Source: Bradyrhizobium australiense
GTDB lineage: Bacteria > Pseudomonadota > Alphaproteobacteria > Rhizobiales > Xanthobacteraceae
DNA: 64,000 nt
Direction of reading: 5' to 3'
NCBI RefSeq assembly: GCF_013114825.1
Contig: NZ_JAAVLX010000003.1
Span: forward strand, 186,001-250,000
Part shown: piece by piece, positions 46,019 to 54,968 of the stretch
How the letters are laid out: each line of letters begins with the position of its first letter
How positions within the stretch are numbered: the first letter of the stretch is position 1
The notes under the pieces: model-generated
Seen by the model: the letters and a program-made list of their open reading frames with translations, nothing else
Databases searched by the model: none
Told to the model about the DNA's origin: nothing
Program-made: the position numbers and the translations under genes

Positions 46019-46572
46019 CCATCACGCCGACGCTCGAAACGAAGCGACTGATCTTGCGGCCGCTCGCGCTGTCCGATGCGCCGGCAATCCAACGCCATTT
46101 CAACAACTGGAACATCATCCAGCATCTCGCATCGGTTGTACCCTGGCCATATCCGGAGGACGGCGCGGAGACCTTTATCAAGCAGGAACTGGAAAGGGTT
46201 GCTGCAGGCGAAATTATCTATAATTGGATGCTCGTGCTGCGCGGCGGAGACGGCGAGGCGATCGGGAATATTCGCCTTCGTCCCTGGTCAGACAGCGCGA
46301 AAGGCAACCGGGGTTTCTGGCTCGCGGAACGCTATTGGAATCAGGGGCTGATGAGCGAAGCCGTCTCGGCGGTGAACGATTTCGTCTTTCGCGAACTGGA
46401 TGTCGAGGTTTTCTACGCCTGTAACGCAGTGACCAATGAGGCATCGCGCCGGGTCAAGCAAAAGACCGGCGCCGAACTCGTGGGCTACGTCGAGCTTGCC
46501 CATCACAACGGTCAGACGCTAGCCGAACGATGGCGTGTGACGCGGGAAAAATGGCTGCGCCGGGCGAGGTAG
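46006..46572 (+). CDS. RimJ/RimL-type GNAT acetyltransferase
   Basis: A 188-residue acetyltransferase resembling those acting on protein N-termini. It begins [20 protein letters not shown] (20 residues, family start), with [20 protein letters not shown] and [17 protein letters not shown] as the acetyl-CoA region and [20 protein letters not shown] as motif B. It overlaps the end of mutM by 13 bases. A GTG at 45997 is an alternative start. The 3' end overlaps the opposite-strand ParA-like gene by 61 bases. Confidence 0.82.
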   Translation: MSEITITPTLETKRLILRPLALSDAPAIQRHFNNWNIIQHLASVVPWPYPEDGAETFIKQELERVAAGEIIYNWMLVLRGGDGEAIGNIRLRPWSDSAKGNRGFWLAERYWNQGLMSEAVSAVNDFVFRELDVEVFYACNAVTNEASRRVKQKTGAELVGYVELAHHNGQTLAERWRVTREKWLRRAR

Positions 46573-47453
46573 GCAGAGCGAAGCAATCCAGCGGGGCTGG
46601 TGGGCTGGATTACTTCCGCCTTCGCCGCGGAGCTTCGGCGGACAAGTCCTCGCGATGCTCCGCGCAGTGACCTTGCGCGATGCGGGGTGTCAGGTCGAGC
46701 TGGCGCTCTCAGGAAGAGCGCACTGTCGTTTTCGATCGGTGTGAGCGCAGCCATTGCCGGAAGAATCTCCGGCGATACCGCGAACTTCTCGACGACCTGC
46801 TCGTCGGCGGCGGTCGCATCCTTCAGCCTGGCTTCGATCCATTGCCAGAGGCCGCGGATTTCCTCGGCGGATTTGCCGCCTGGTGTATATTCGCTGACCG
46901 CAAGGCCCGCGCTTAGCGCGTCCTGGTGATCGTTGTGCATCACGATGAAGGGTTTTGCGATGACGTCGGCGATGTCGCGTGCGGCCTCTTCGCTCAGCGC
47001 GCTCTCGGCGTTGCTGAGATGCGCGCCCCGGATCGGGGTCTGGTTCAGGACGTAGGCGAACGGCTTGAGGCAAGCCCTGATGACACGCAGCGTCGCAGCG
47101 GTCGCTTCGACGTCGGCGAGGCTCGGGCGCGCCGGGATCAGGCACAGATCGGCATAACGAATGGCCGAATTGGTCGTGGCGCTGACGCCGCCGGCAGTAT
47201 CGATGATCGTCAGCGTGACGCCGTCACGATCGAGCGATTGCAGGCGCTGTTCGACGTCGTTGGCCGCGTAGACCGGCTCAACGATGGGCTCGGCATAGGC
47301 GCGCCGGCTCTGCCAGTTCGAAAGGCTGCCCTGCGAGTCGGTCTCGATCCGGCGGACGGTGTGCCCGGCCTGGATGGCCGCAAGCGCGAGGCCGATGGCC
47401 AGCGCGCTTTTGCCGGAGCCACCCTTTTGGGTGGCCAATACGATCGTCTGCAT
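46512..47453 (-). CDS. ParA/MinD-family ATPase with repeat-derived tail
   Basis: A 313-residue P-loop ATPase of the type that positions DNA or cell structures. The deviant Walker A is ATQKGGSGKSALA, with signature Lys10 and Lys15; the Asp motif is LTIIDTAGG; LIPARPSLADVEATA is typical. The body ends near residue 270. The last 35-40 residues (RRSSAAKAEVIQPTSPAG and on) are encoded by a family D repeat and then by the antisense of the GNAT gene, suggesting loss of the original stop. No parB is adjacent, so it is an orphan ATPase. Confidence 0.85.
   Translation of the reverse strand: MQTIVLATQKGGSGKSALAIGLALAAIQAGHTVRRIETDSQGSLSNWQSRRAYAEPIVEPVYAANDVEQRLQSLDRDGVTLTIIDTAGGVSATTNSAIRYADLCLIPARPSLADVEATAATLRVIRACLKPFAYVLNQTPIRGAHLSNAESALSEEAARDIADVIAKPFIVMHNDHQDALSAGLAVSEYTPGGKSAEEIRGLWQWIEARLKDATAADEQVVEKFAVSPEILPAMAALTPIENDSALFLRAPARPDTPHRARSLRGASRGLVRRSSAAKAEVIQPTSPAGLLRSAYLARRSHFSRVTRHRSASV
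46574..46625. repeat. Partial family D repeat
   Basis: AGAGCGAAGCAATCCAGCGG and GGGCTGGATTACTTCCGCC are the central arms of the element at 8207-8325, without its CGTCATTGCGAG ends. It lies between two convergent genes and is read through by the ParA-like frame. Confidence 0.7.
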
Positions 47454-47569
47454 TTAGATCCTTTGGATAGCTTTCAGGGGTGCGCCACGCGAGTTGCACC
47501 GCATTCTGCGATGCCGAGCTTTCGCCCGCTCAGACGTGCCCAGCCCGATCCAGAGGTCAGTGGATCGCG

Positions 47570-47650
47570 GTCCGGGGCCCATCTTTCCCCGGCTTAGATC
47601 CCGGCTCTGCGGCGCAGCGTTACACGCTGCACCGCGTCCGGGACACGGAC
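47570..47650. repeat. Palindromic intergenic repeat (family G, second copy)
   Basis: GTCCGGGGCCC at the left, CCCGGCTCTGCGGCGCAGCG in the middle and GCACCGCGTCCGGGACACGG at the right repeat the pattern of 9823-9946. It lies behind the protease-like gene, just upstream of the ParA-like start. Confidence 0.75.
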
Positions 47651-47652
47651 GC

Positions 47653-49032
47653 TTACTTCCTGACGCAGATCACGCGAACAACCGACGTGCTCGCATCCGT
47701 CGATCCACCGGCCACATTGACACCGTTGGCCCTAAGGAAGTCGCGCACGGTTTCAGCACTCACCAGCACCGACTGCGCCGCGGGCGCACCATTCGCGGGT
47801 CCAGCGATTTGAACCGGCTTCAACAGCGCGATGCCCGCGAACCTGCCGTCGCCGTCCTGCGCGGGCGCGCCGGAAAATCCGAGCGCCGGCGCGGGCGTCA
47901 GCCCGTCCTCACTGCCGCCGCCCGGCTGGGCCACCGAAGCCTTGGTGGTGGTCACCGCCGCGCCGCCACCCTGATTCTGCGGATCGGCAATGCCGGTGAG
48001 GTCGAGCGCCGTCTTGGTGGCGGCATTGGCGAGGTTGAGCGCCTTCAGCCCGCGGGCGCCATAAATGCGCAGGAGCGCCAGATCGTGCTCCTTGTCCTCG
48101 GCGACGCGATCGGCATTGCCGAACCCTGCGATCGCCACCGTGAGGCAACCATCGGTGATCTGGCGATCGGCCAGAATCGCGCCCTCGTCACCGACGACGA
48201 CACCGGTGCCGTATTCCACGTTTTTGCGCGGGGGCGGCCCGGCCGTTTGCGCCGCAGCCGGAAACGCGTTGAACGCGCTCGACATCGCGATCACGACCGG
48301 CTCGACGGTGTTCTCGGTTGCCTGGTCGTACATGATGGTGAGGATGCGGACCTCGTCGCCCTTGAAGGTGCCGCGCATATAAAATTTTTTCAGGCCCTGC
48401 AGGCCGGACAGTACGAAGAAATCCGGCTTGACCACCATGTAGTCGACGCTGCGCCCCGGCTCTTTCTTCTCGCGTTCGGCGAGTTTTGCCGTGGTGGGAC
48501 CGACTTCCTTGCGCCGCGAAAGCTGGATCTGGATCGTGCCGGTGGGAGAGGTCCATTTGGTGCCGTTGGCGTCGCTGGCCTGTTGCGGCACCAGTTTGGT
48601 GGGGATCCCCAGCCGCACACCGGTGCCGGGATCGATGGCGATTTTCCAGCCCACGCTGTCCTGCTTTTTCCTGGCGGTATCGGCGAGGGCGCTCCGCTCC
48701 TGCGGATTGAGCGCGCCGGTTGGCTTGGCCCCGCGCGATTTCTGGATTTCCTTGATCGCGGTGACCATCCGCTCGCTGACGTCGCCGGTGATGGCGCCGT
48801 TATATTGCCCGACCCACGCGAGATCCGACTGCAGCGACAGCCGCTCGGCTTGCCCCATGGCCTTGGCCGTATCCTCCGGCTTCTGCAGCGCGGGGCGGAT
48901 CGGCACCGTCGTCACCGGCTTTGCCTTGGAGCCTGCCGTGGAGGGCGGCGTCATTTGCGCCTGCGCGGCGGTCCCGGACAGTGCAAAGGTCGAGGCCGCG
49001 ATCATCAATGTTGCCGAAAGCACCGATCTCAT
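47653..49032 (-). CDS. Secreted trypsin-like protein lacking the catalytic His
   Basis: A 459-residue exported protein. The signal peptide is about residues 1-26 (VLSATLMIAASTFALSGTAA). A peptidoglycan-binding-like domain occupies about 65-120 (LQSDLAWVGQYNGAITGDVS). The trypsin-like fold runs from about 273: the Asp317 of EHDLALL and Ser387 of GFSGAP are present, but the His segment reads ILADRQITDGC, with Gln291 where His is expected. It is therefore probably not an active chymotrypsin-type protease. The ATG at 49032 was preferred because it opens the signal peptide. Function unknown. Confidence 0.75.
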   Translation of the reverse strand: MRSVLSATLMIAASTFALSGTAAQAQMTPPSTAGSKAKPVTTVPIRPALQKPEDTAKAMGQAERLSLQSDLAWVGQYNGAITGDVSERMVTAIKEIQKSRGAKPTGALNPQERSALADTARKKQDSVGWKIAIDPGTGVRLGIPTKLVPQQASDANGTKWTSPTGTIQIQLSRRKEVGPTTAKLAEREKKEPGRSVDYMVVKPDFFVLSGLQGLKKFYMRGTFKGDEVRILTIMYDQATENTVEPVVIAMSSAFNAFPAAAQTAGPPPRKNVEYGTGVVVGDEGAILADRQITDGCLTVAIAGFGNADRVAEDKEHDLALLRIYGARGLKALNLANAATKTALDLTGIADPQNQGGGAAVTTTKASVAQPGGGSEDGLTPAPALGFSGAPAQDGDGRFAGIALLKPVQIAGPANGAPAAQSVLVSAETVRDFLRANGVNVAGGSTDASTSVVRVICVRK

Positions 49033-49130
49033 GACAAATCCCGGGAGAATAAGGCGAGTGCGATCATTGAACGCCCGGCCAATTAAGCACATCTGCTTAG
49101 TCGGCAACAACCGCGCCCCGGTTCAGTTTT

Positions 49131-49232
49131 CCCTCATCCCTGAGGAGCCGCGAAGCGGCGTCTCGAAGGATGAAGGCCGGACTGGGGGCCGCATGGTTCG
49201 AGACGCGCGTTCCGCGCTCCTCACCATGAGGG
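49131..49232. repeat. Palindromic intergenic repeat (family H)
   Basis: CCCTCATCCCTGAGGAGC at the left and GCTCCTCACCATGAGGG at the right pair, as do GCGTCTCGAAGGATG and GGTTCGAGACGCGC inside. It lies between the divergent protease-like and MoeB-like genes and may sit near both promoters. Confidence 0.8.
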
Positions 49233-49271
49233 TTTGATAGGTGATCCGCGAAGGGAGAAAGCAAAGCGACC

Positions 49272-50075
49272 ATGCTGAGCGACGACGAACTCGAACGCTA
49301 CGCCCGCCATATCGTGCTGCGCGAAGTCGGCGGCCCCGGGCAGGCCGCCTTGAAACGGGCATCCGTGCTGGTGATCGGCGCCGGCGGCCTTGGCGCGCCG
49401 GTCCTGATGTATCTGGCGGCGGCCGGTGTCGGCAGGCTCGGTGCTGTTGATGACGACATCGTCTCGCTGTCCAATCTGCAGCGGCAGATCATCCACACCA
49501 CGCCGGATATCGGGCGACGCAAGGTCGACAGCGCCGCGGATGCGGTTCACGCGCTCAACCCGCATGTTCATTTCGAAGCCCATGCGGTGCGTCTCGATGC
49601 AGGGAACGTGATGTCGCTGATCGACGACTACGATCTCGTGCTCGACGGCTCCGACAATTTCGAAACCCGCTATCTGGTTTCCGATGCCTGCTTCTTCGCC
49701 GGCAAGCCGCTGATCACGGGCGCGCTGGGGATGTTCGATGGATCGCTGACCACGATCCGGGCGCATGAACGGGACGCCGACGGCCACTTCAATCCGACCT
49801 ATCGCTGCCTGTTTCCTGAACCGCCGCCGCCAGGCACCATACCGGCCTGCGCCGAGGCCGGCGTGATGGGCGCGCTTGCGGGCATGCTGGGCTCGATGAT
49901 GGCGCTGGAAGCGATCCGCGAAATTGTCGGCTTCGGCGAGAGCCTGGTCGGCCGGCTGGTGATGGTGGATGCGCGCGCAATGCGGTTTGAAACTTTGCGC
50001 TACACGCGCGATCCGCAAAATCCGCTCAACGGCGATGCGCCCACGATCACTGATTTGAGCGGCTACGCGGCCTAG
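49272..50075 (+). CDS. MoeB/ThiF/HesA-family adenylyltransferase
   Basis: A 267-residue E1-like enzyme that adenylates the C-terminal Gly-Gly of a ubiquitin-like sulfur carrier (MoaD or ThiS). The nucleotide fold is VLVIGAGGLGAPVLMYLAAA (33-52), with the Arg finger and DIVSLSNLQRQIIH (61-75). DGSDNFETRYLV is the conserved Asp motif, and the reactive Cys is probably Cys193 in GTIPACAEAGVMG. The zinc pairs of E. coli MoeB are absent (TYRCLF lacks the first Cys and no C-terminal C-x-x-C is seen). No partner gene is adjacent. Confidence 0.9.
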   Translation: MLSDDELERYARHIVLREVGGPGQAALKRASVLVIGAGGLGAPVLMYLAAAGVGRLGAVDDDIVSLSNLQRQIIHTTPDIGRRKVDSAADAVHALNPHVHFEAHAVRLDAGNVMSLIDDYDLVLDGSDNFETRYLVSDACFFAGKPLITGALGMFDGSLTTIRAHERDADGHFNPTYRCLFPEPPPPGTIPACAEAGVMGALAGMLGSMMALEAIREIVGFGESLVGRLVMVDARAMRFETLRYTRDPQNPLNGDAPTITDLSGYAA

Positions 50076-50093
50076 AATCCCTGCGTGGCTGCG

Positions 50094-50254
50094 CCCCCAC
50101 CCCGGCCCTTCCCCGCAACAGCGGGAGAGGGAGGGTTGCATCGCTGGTCTAACGACTGAGTTCAATGGCTAACAGGTTTGAGCTCGTGCTAACCAGTGTG
50201 CCGTCGCTCGCCAAGCAACGAACTCGTTCCCCTCTCCCGCTTGCGGAGGAGGGC
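50094..50254. repeat. Large palindromic intergenic repeat (family A)
   Basis: CCCCCACCCCG (50094-50104) and CGGGGTGGGGG (50244-50254) are exact inverted arms, and GCGGGAGAGGGAGGG (50121-50135) pairs with CCCCTCTCCCGC (50229-50240). The element fills the gap between the MoeB-like gene and the convergent aldo-keto reductase. Confidence 0.85.
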
Positions 50255-50304
50255 GGGGTGGGGGTGCCGCCGCAAAGGCAAGCTCAGTTGGATCCCCGGT
50301 CCAC

Positions 50305-51306
50305 TCACGCTCCGGCGCGTTTCTCGCTGTCCATATGCACAAGCTGTGACTCCGGGTACCGCGCACCGGCCGCAGCGCCCGGCGGAAACGCTTTGGCGAG
50401 CGCGGAAAGATGCTTCTCGGTCAGCTTAACATCGAGCGCGCCGAGCGCTTCGGAGAGACGCTCGCGACGGCGCGCGCCGACCAGCGGGACGATATCTTTG
50501 CCTCGCGCCGCGACCCAGGCAATCGCGACCTGTGCGGGTGAGGCGCCAACATCGTTCGCAATCGCACGCAATGCATCCACCAGCGCGAGGTTGGTGTCGA
50601 GATTGCTTCCCTGGAAACGCGGGCTCATGGCACGAAAATCCTTGGTCCCGCGATTTGCCGTCCAATGCCCGCTGATCAGCCCGCGCGACAGCACGCCATA
50701 GGCGGTGATGCCGATGCCGAGTTCGCGGCAGGTCGGCAAAATGTCGTCCTCGATGCCGCGCGAGATCAGCGAGTATTCGATCTGCAGATCGCTGATCGGA
50801 TGTACCGCATGGGCGCGGCGGATGGTCTCCGCGCCGACTTCCGACAGGCCGATATGCCTGATCCAGCCGGCTTTCACCATGTCGGCCATCGCGCCGACCG
50901 TCTCCTCGATCGGCACATTCGGATCGAGCCGAGCTGGCCGATAGATGTCGATGGTCTCCACGCGCAGCCGTTGCAGTGAATAGGCTAGGAAGTTTTTGAT
51001 CGCCGCCGGGCGGCTGTCATAGCCGGACCAGCTCTTTGCGGGATCGCGCAGCGCGCCGAACTTGACGCTGATCTGGACATTGTCGCCGTTGCGCGCGGCA
51101 AGCGCCTCGCGGATCAGCATTTCATTGTGACCCATGCCGTAGAAATCGCCGGTATCGAGCAGGGTGATGCCCGCATCGAGCGCGGCGTGGATGGTGGCGA
51201 TGCTCTCGCTGCGGTCGGCGGGACCGTAAAGATCAGACATGCCCATGCAGCCGAGGCCGATGGCGGAGACGATTGGGCCCGTCGTGCCGAGCTTGCGTTG
51301 TTCCAT
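50305..51306 (-). CDS. Aldo/keto reductase (AKR-type oxidoreductase)
   Basis: A 333-residue NADPH-dependent barrel enzyme. The tetrad residues Asp51 and Tyr56 ([14 protein letters not shown]) and Lys82 (QISVKFG) are present. At the His position the sequence reads [13 protein letters not shown] instead of the usual YYQHRVDP, so Ala125 stands where His is expected. NADPH contacts are [20 protein letters not shown] and [11 protein letters not shown]. The start at 51306 follows GAGGAG. It is divergent from a lysR gene, which probably controls it. Confidence 0.88.
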   Translation of the reverse strand: MEQRKLGTTGPIVSAIGLGCMGMSDLYGPADRSESIATIHAALDAGITLLDTGDFYGMGHNEMLIREALAARNGDNVQISVKFGALRDPAKSWSGYDSRPAAIKNFLAYSLQRLRVETIDIYRPARLDPNVPIEETVGAMADMVKAGWIRHIGLSEVGAETIRRAHAVHPISDLQIEYSLISRGIEDDILPTCRELGIGITAYGVLSRGLISGHWTANRGTKDFRAMSPRFQGSNLDTNLALVDALRAIANDVGASPAQVAIAWVAARGKDIVPLVGARRRERLSEALGALDVKLTEKHLSALAKAFPPGAAAGARYPESQLVHMDSEKRAGA

Positions 51307-51426
51307 GGTGGTTCTCCTCGAAATGGCGGCGGGACTTCCGCGCCGTGGTGACGAGGGTGATATGGACCTATTCAATTGTCACGTTAAGCTGGACAATCGC
51401 AAATAGCTTGTTCAATATATCGAACA

Positions 51427-52338
51427 ATGAAGGATTTCGACCTCCGCGATCTCGATGCGTTCGTGGCCGTGGCGCGAAGCCAAAACTTTCGACGTGCCGC
51501 GATAGAGCAGGGCGTCTCCGTCTCAAGCGTCAGCCAGCGGCTGCGCGACATGGAGGAGCGGCTCGGCGTGCGCCTGATGAATCGCACCACGCGCAGCGTC
51601 GCGCTTACCGAAGCCGGCGAGTTGCTGTTGGCCCGCATTGCGCCTGCGATGCAGGATGTCGGCGATGCCATCGATCAGGTCCGCGGCTTGCGCGGCGTGC
51701 CATCGGGCCGTCTGCGCATCAACGCGCCGCCGCCGGCAATCGACCTCGTTCTGGCGCCGATGGTCGCACCGTTTCTCGAGAAGCATCCCAAAATCGAGCT
51801 GGAAATCGTCGGCGAGAGTTCGTTTGTCGATATCGTCGCAACTGGTTTCGATGCCGGGGTGCGCTATGGCGAACATCTGGCGCAGGACATGATTGCGGTC
51901 TCGCTCGGCGCGCCGCAGCGTTACGCCGTGGTGGCGTCGAAGCAGTATGTTGCTCAGCATGGCCGGCCGGAAGCGCCGAAGGATTTGCTCGACCATGCCT
52001 GTATCCGCACCCGCTTCGGCAGCGGCGCGATGCTGGATTGGGAGTTCGAGAAAGCAGGACGCGTCGTGAAGGTCTCGCCGCCTGCCAAGCTGATCGCGAC
52101 CTATCTGGGGCTAGCCTTGCGCGCCGTCCATGACGGGGTGGGCTTCTGGCTGACGTTCGAAGGTTACGTACGCTATGGCATCAAGTCGGGCGCGCTGGTC
52201 AGCGTGCTCGACGACTGGTGCCCGCCGTTTCCGGGGCCGTTTTTGTATTATCCGAGCCGCCGGCAACCGCCGCCGGCACTTGCCGCGTTCGTGGCTTTCG
52301 TCACGGAATGGCGCAAGCGGGAGCGGCGGAATAAGTAG
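51427..52338 (+). CDS. LysR-family transcriptional regulator
   Basis: A 303-residue regulator. The winged helix-turn-helix is in residues 5-65, with AVARSQNFRRAAIEQGVSVS, SSVSQRLRDMEERLGVRLMN and RTTRSVALTEAGELLL. The effector domain follows, with INAPPPAIDLVLAPMVAPFL. It resembles the group acting on a divergent oxidoreductase gene. The 120-base gap to the aldo-keto reductase holds AT-rich sequence where its sites would be expected. The ligand is unknown. Confidence 0.92.
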   Translation: MKDFDLRDLDAFVAVARSQNFRRAAIEQGVSVSSVSQRLRDMEERLGVRLMNRTTRSVALTEAGELLLARIAPAMQDVGDAIDQVRGLRGVPSGRLRINAPPPAIDLVLAPMVAPFLEKHPKIELEIVGESSFVDIVATGFDAGVRYGEHLAQDMIAVSLGAPQRYAVVASKQYVAQHGRPEAPKDLLDHACIRTRFGSGAMLDWEFEKAGRVVKVSPPAKLIATYLGLALRAVHDGVGFWLTFEGYVRYGIKSGALVSVLDDWCPPFPGPFLYYPSRRQPPPALAAFVAFVTEWRKRERRNK

Positions 52339-52354
52339 CGTCACATTCCCGTAG

Positions 52355-52437
52355 CGGATGGAACGAAGCGAAATCCGGGATGACACTATCTGCGGATAGA
52401 GCTGCTCCGGATTGCGCTGCGCTCCATCCGGGCTACA
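52355..52437. repeat. Palindromic intergenic repeat (family E, second copy)
   Basis: GGATGGAACGAAGCGAAATC at the left and GCGCTCCATCCGGGCTACAT at the right match the arms of 25998-26122. It lies between the convergent lysR and hydroxyacid dehydrogenase genes. Confidence 0.7.
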
Positions 52438-52442
52438 TGTGC

Positions 52443-53444
52443 TCACAGCATGCTGGGCAGCACGCGATCCGGCGGCTTGTGGTTGTCGAGGAAGGTTCGG
52501 ATGTTGATGATCACCTTCTCGCCCATCTCGACGCGGCCTTCAATGGTGGCCGAGCCCATATGCGGCAGCAGAGTCACCTTGCCCGCCTTGGCGAGCCGCA
52601 CCAGTTTCGGGTTGACCGCGGGCTCGTGCTCGTAGACGTCGAGGCCGGCGCCGCCGACCTCACCGGCTTCGAGCAGCTTGACCAACGTGTCCTCGTCGAT
52701 CACGCCGCCGCGCGCGGTGTTGACGATGTAGGCGTCTTTGCGGATCAGCTTGAGCCGACGCGCTGACAAGAGGTGATAGGTCGCCGGCGTGTGCGGACAG
52801 TTCACCGAGATAATGTCCATCCGCGCCAGCATCTGGTCGAGGCTTTCCCAGTAGGTCGCGCCGAGTTCCTCGGCGATAACAGGCGCTACCGGGCGGCGGT
52901 TGTGATAGTGGATCTGCAGGCCGAAGGCGCGCGCGCGGCGAGCGACCGCCTGGCCTATGCGGCCCATGCCGATGATGCCGAGGCGCTTGCCGCCGATGCG
53001 ATGGCCGAGCATCCAGGTCGGAGACCAGCCAGCCCAGTTCTTGCCGTCGGTGAGGATCGAGGCGCCCTCGATCAGCCGCCGCGGCACGGCGAGAATCAGC
53101 GCCATGGTCATGTCGGCGGTGTCTTCAGTCAGTACTTTCGGCGTATTGGTCACCGTGATGCCGCGCGCATGCGCTGCCGCGACGTCGATATTGTCGACGC
53201 CGTTGCCGAAATTGGCGATCATGCGCAGCTTGCAGTCGGGGTCTTTGAGGATTTCCTCGCGGATCATGTCGGTGACAGTCGGCACCAGCACGTCGGCGGT
53301 GCGCACCGCTTCCGCGATCTGTTCCGGTGTCATCGGCGTGTCGTCGAGATTCAACCTCGCGTCGAACAGTTCGCGCATCCGGGTCTCGATCGAGTCCGGC
53401 AATTTGCGAGTGACGACGACGAGAGGTTTTTTCTTGACCGACAT
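52443..53444 (-). CDS. D-2-hydroxyacid dehydrogenase, glyoxylate/hydroxypyruvate reductase type
   Basis: A 333-residue NAD(P)-dependent reductase of 2-keto acids. The nucleotide fold is LGIIGMGRIGQAVARRARAF, then Arg-rich YHNRRPV favouring NADP. Catalytic residues are Arg in VNTARGGVIDEDTL, Glu in GLDVYEHEPAVNP, and His in TLLPHMGSAT. NFGNGVDNIDVAAAHARGI is the typical substrate-domain hinge. Similarity suggests glyoxylate reductase; the substrate cannot be fixed from sequence. Confidence 0.92.
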   Translation of the reverse strand: MSVKKKPLVVVTRKLPDSIETRMRELFDARLNLDDTPMTPEQIAEAVRTADVLVPTVTDMIREEILKDPDCKLRMIANFGNGVDNIDVAAAHARGITVTNTPKVLTEDTADMTMALILAVPRRLIEGASILTDGKNWAGWSPTWMLGHRIGGKRLGIIGMGRIGQAVARRARAFGLQIHYHNRRPVAPVIAEELGATYWESLDQMLARMDIISVNCPHTPATYHLLSARRLKLIRKDAYIVNTARGGVIDEDTLVKLLEAGEVGGAGLDVYEHEPAVNPKLVRLAKAGKVTLLPHMGSATIEGRVEMGEKVIINIRTFLDNHKPPDRVLPSML

Positions 53445-53791
53445 GTCCTGCTCTCATGAGGGCGTGTGCGCGGAAGCGCGCCGTTCAGACCTCATTAACC
53501 CGGTTGTTCGACACTGCGATGGCCACGCGGTTCCGGTATCCGGCTGTTTGCTGAGGTAAGTCCCTTGGGTTCCCCAATACTTGCCTCGGATTTTCGGCAG
53601 AAAATTCGGGCGTTCTGGTTCTAGGCGTTCCGTCCTCTCTATCAGAAGGCAGGGCCAAGACAAGAACCCCTCGGCCGTCGCAAGCCGGGTGCGGCCAAAG
53701 CGGGGCACAGGGTCTGGAGTTTTTCGGGTATTAGCGGGCGGTTTCAACTCGGAGAATTCGAGTTGGGCGTGGCTCGACAGGAGACGGTTTG
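53445..53791. other. Intergenic region without recognisable gene
   Basis: I see no reading frame with family features in this gap between the divergent dehydrogenase and SH3 genes. It must hold both promoters. AGGAGA (about 12 bases before the ATG at 53792) is the ribosome site for the SH3 gene. Confidence 0.5.
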
Positions 53792-54319
53792 ATGGCGTTG
53801 GGGCGTTTCTGTTCGGTGGCGGTGCTGGCGGCGTGCTGGCTTCTCGTATCGGTCAGCACAGGATTTTCGGCCAAGGATTCGGCCGCCACCACGAGCGGCC
53901 TGCCGGTGCCGCGATATGTCAGCCTCAAATCCGATCATGTGAATGTCAGGGCCGGTCCGACCAAGGATAACGATGTCGCCTGGGTCTATACCCGTTCGGG
54001 CCTGCCGGTTGAAATCACCGCCGAGTTCGAGAACTGGCGGCGCGTGCGCGATTCCGAAGGCGCCGAGGGCTGGGTCTATCATTCGCTGCTGTCCGGCCGC
54101 CGCACTGCGGTCGTCACCATGAAGAGCAAGGACGAGTTGGCGTCGCTTTACGATCGCCCCGATCCGACCAGCGCAGTTGCCGCCCGCCTGCAGGCAGGCG
54201 TGGTCGCACAGGTCAAGAAATGCGCCGCTGGCTGGTGCCGTGTCGTCGGCAACGGCTTTGACGGCTGGATCGAGCAGCAGCGCCTGTGGGGCGTGTATGC
54301 GGACGAGAGGGTGGAGTGA
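53792..54319 (+). CDS. Exported double SH3-domain protein
   Basis: A 175-residue secreted protein. The signal peptide covers about residues 1-27 (VAVLAACWLLVSVSTGFSAK). The first bacterial SH3 domain is at about 42-105 (VSLKSDHVNVRAGPTKDNDV, then EGAEGWVYHSLLSGRRTAVV). The second is at about 112-168, with CAAGWCRVVGNGFDGWIEQQ. Two cysteines flank that last strand and may form a disulfide. Such proteins usually bind the cell wall or act as partner-binding modules. It is alone on its strand, followed by a repeat. Confidence 0.85.
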   Translation: MALGRFCSVAVLAACWLLVSVSTGFSAKDSAATTSGLPVPRYVSLKSDHVNVRAGPTKDNDVAWVYTRSGLPVEITAEFENWRRVRDSEGAEGWVYHSLLSGRRTAVVTMKSKDELASLYDRPDPTSAVAARLQAGVVAQVKKCAAGWCRVVGNGFDGWIEQQRLWGVYADERVE

Positions 54320-54326
54320 CGCGCAA

Positions 54327-54426
54327 CGTCATTCCGGGGCGATGCGTCAGCATCAAACCCGGAATCTCGAGATTCTCAGGTGCGCAATTGCGCACCATAG
54401 TTCACGCTTCGGGAGCCCCGGAATAG
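54327..54426. repeat. Palindromic intergenic repeat (family B, second copy)
   Basis: CGTCATTCCGGGGCGATGCG matches 5153 onward, as do GGAATCTCGAGATTC and TGCGCAATTGCGCA in the centre. The right end is degraded (CCCCGGAATAGC). It lies between the convergent SH3 and irr genes. Confidence 0.8.
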
Positions 54427-54448
54427 CAATCAACCAGTTCGGAGAAGA

Positions 54449-54940
54449 TCAGCGCTTCTTGCGCAGCCGCACGACCATATCGACGCGGGCGATCTCGTAG
54501 CCTTCCGGCACGTCGGGCATCTTCGACAGCACCAGGTGCGGATCGGGAATGTCGACCAGCTCGTGGTTGTTCTCGAGATAGAAGTGGTGATGCGCTGACA
54601 CGTTGGTGTCGAAATAGGTCTTGGTGCCGTCGACCGAGACCTGGCGCAACAGGCCGGCATCGGTGAGCTGGTTGAGCGTGTTATAGACGGTGGCCAGCGA
54701 TACCGGGACCTTGGCCAGCGTCGCTTCCTCGTAGAGCATTTCCGCAGTGAGATGGCGGGCGCCCTTGCCGAACAGCAGCCAGCCCAGCGCCATACGCTGG
54801 CGGGTGGGCCGCAGACCCGCGGCCTGCAGCATTTCGTTGACGTCGTGCCAGGGACAGCCGGTCAACGCCGGCTGATGTCCGGCGGCGCGGGCGGCCGGAT
54901 CAACACCGTCGTCGTTCAGGGGGGAGGCTTGGTCGTTCAT
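54449..54940 (-). CDS. irr: Iron response regulator Irr (Fur superfamily)
   Basis: A 163-residue heme-sensing repressor and activator of iron and heme genes in rhizobia. It retains the heme-regulatory motif Cys29-Pro30 (ALTGCPWHDVNEML), which in Bradyrhizobium japonicum leads to degradation on binding heme. It also has the His triplet 117-119 (NVSAHHHFYLE), the second heme site. The DNA-binding region is LRPTRQRMALGWLLFGKGAR and VSLATVYNTLNQLTDAGLLR. The ATG at 54940 gives the known length. It is divergent from fabA. Confidence 0.97.
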   Translation of the reverse strand: MNDQASPLNDDGVDPAARAAGHQPALTGCPWHDVNEMLQAAGLRPTRQRMALGWLLFGKGARHLTAEMLYEEATLAKVPVSLATVYNTLNQLTDAGLLRQVSVDGTKTYFDTNVSAHHHFYLENNHELVDIPDPHLVLSKMPDVPEGYEIARVDMVVRLRKKR

Positions 54941-54968
54941 GTCCACTTCGGGCACCACACGCGCTAAC

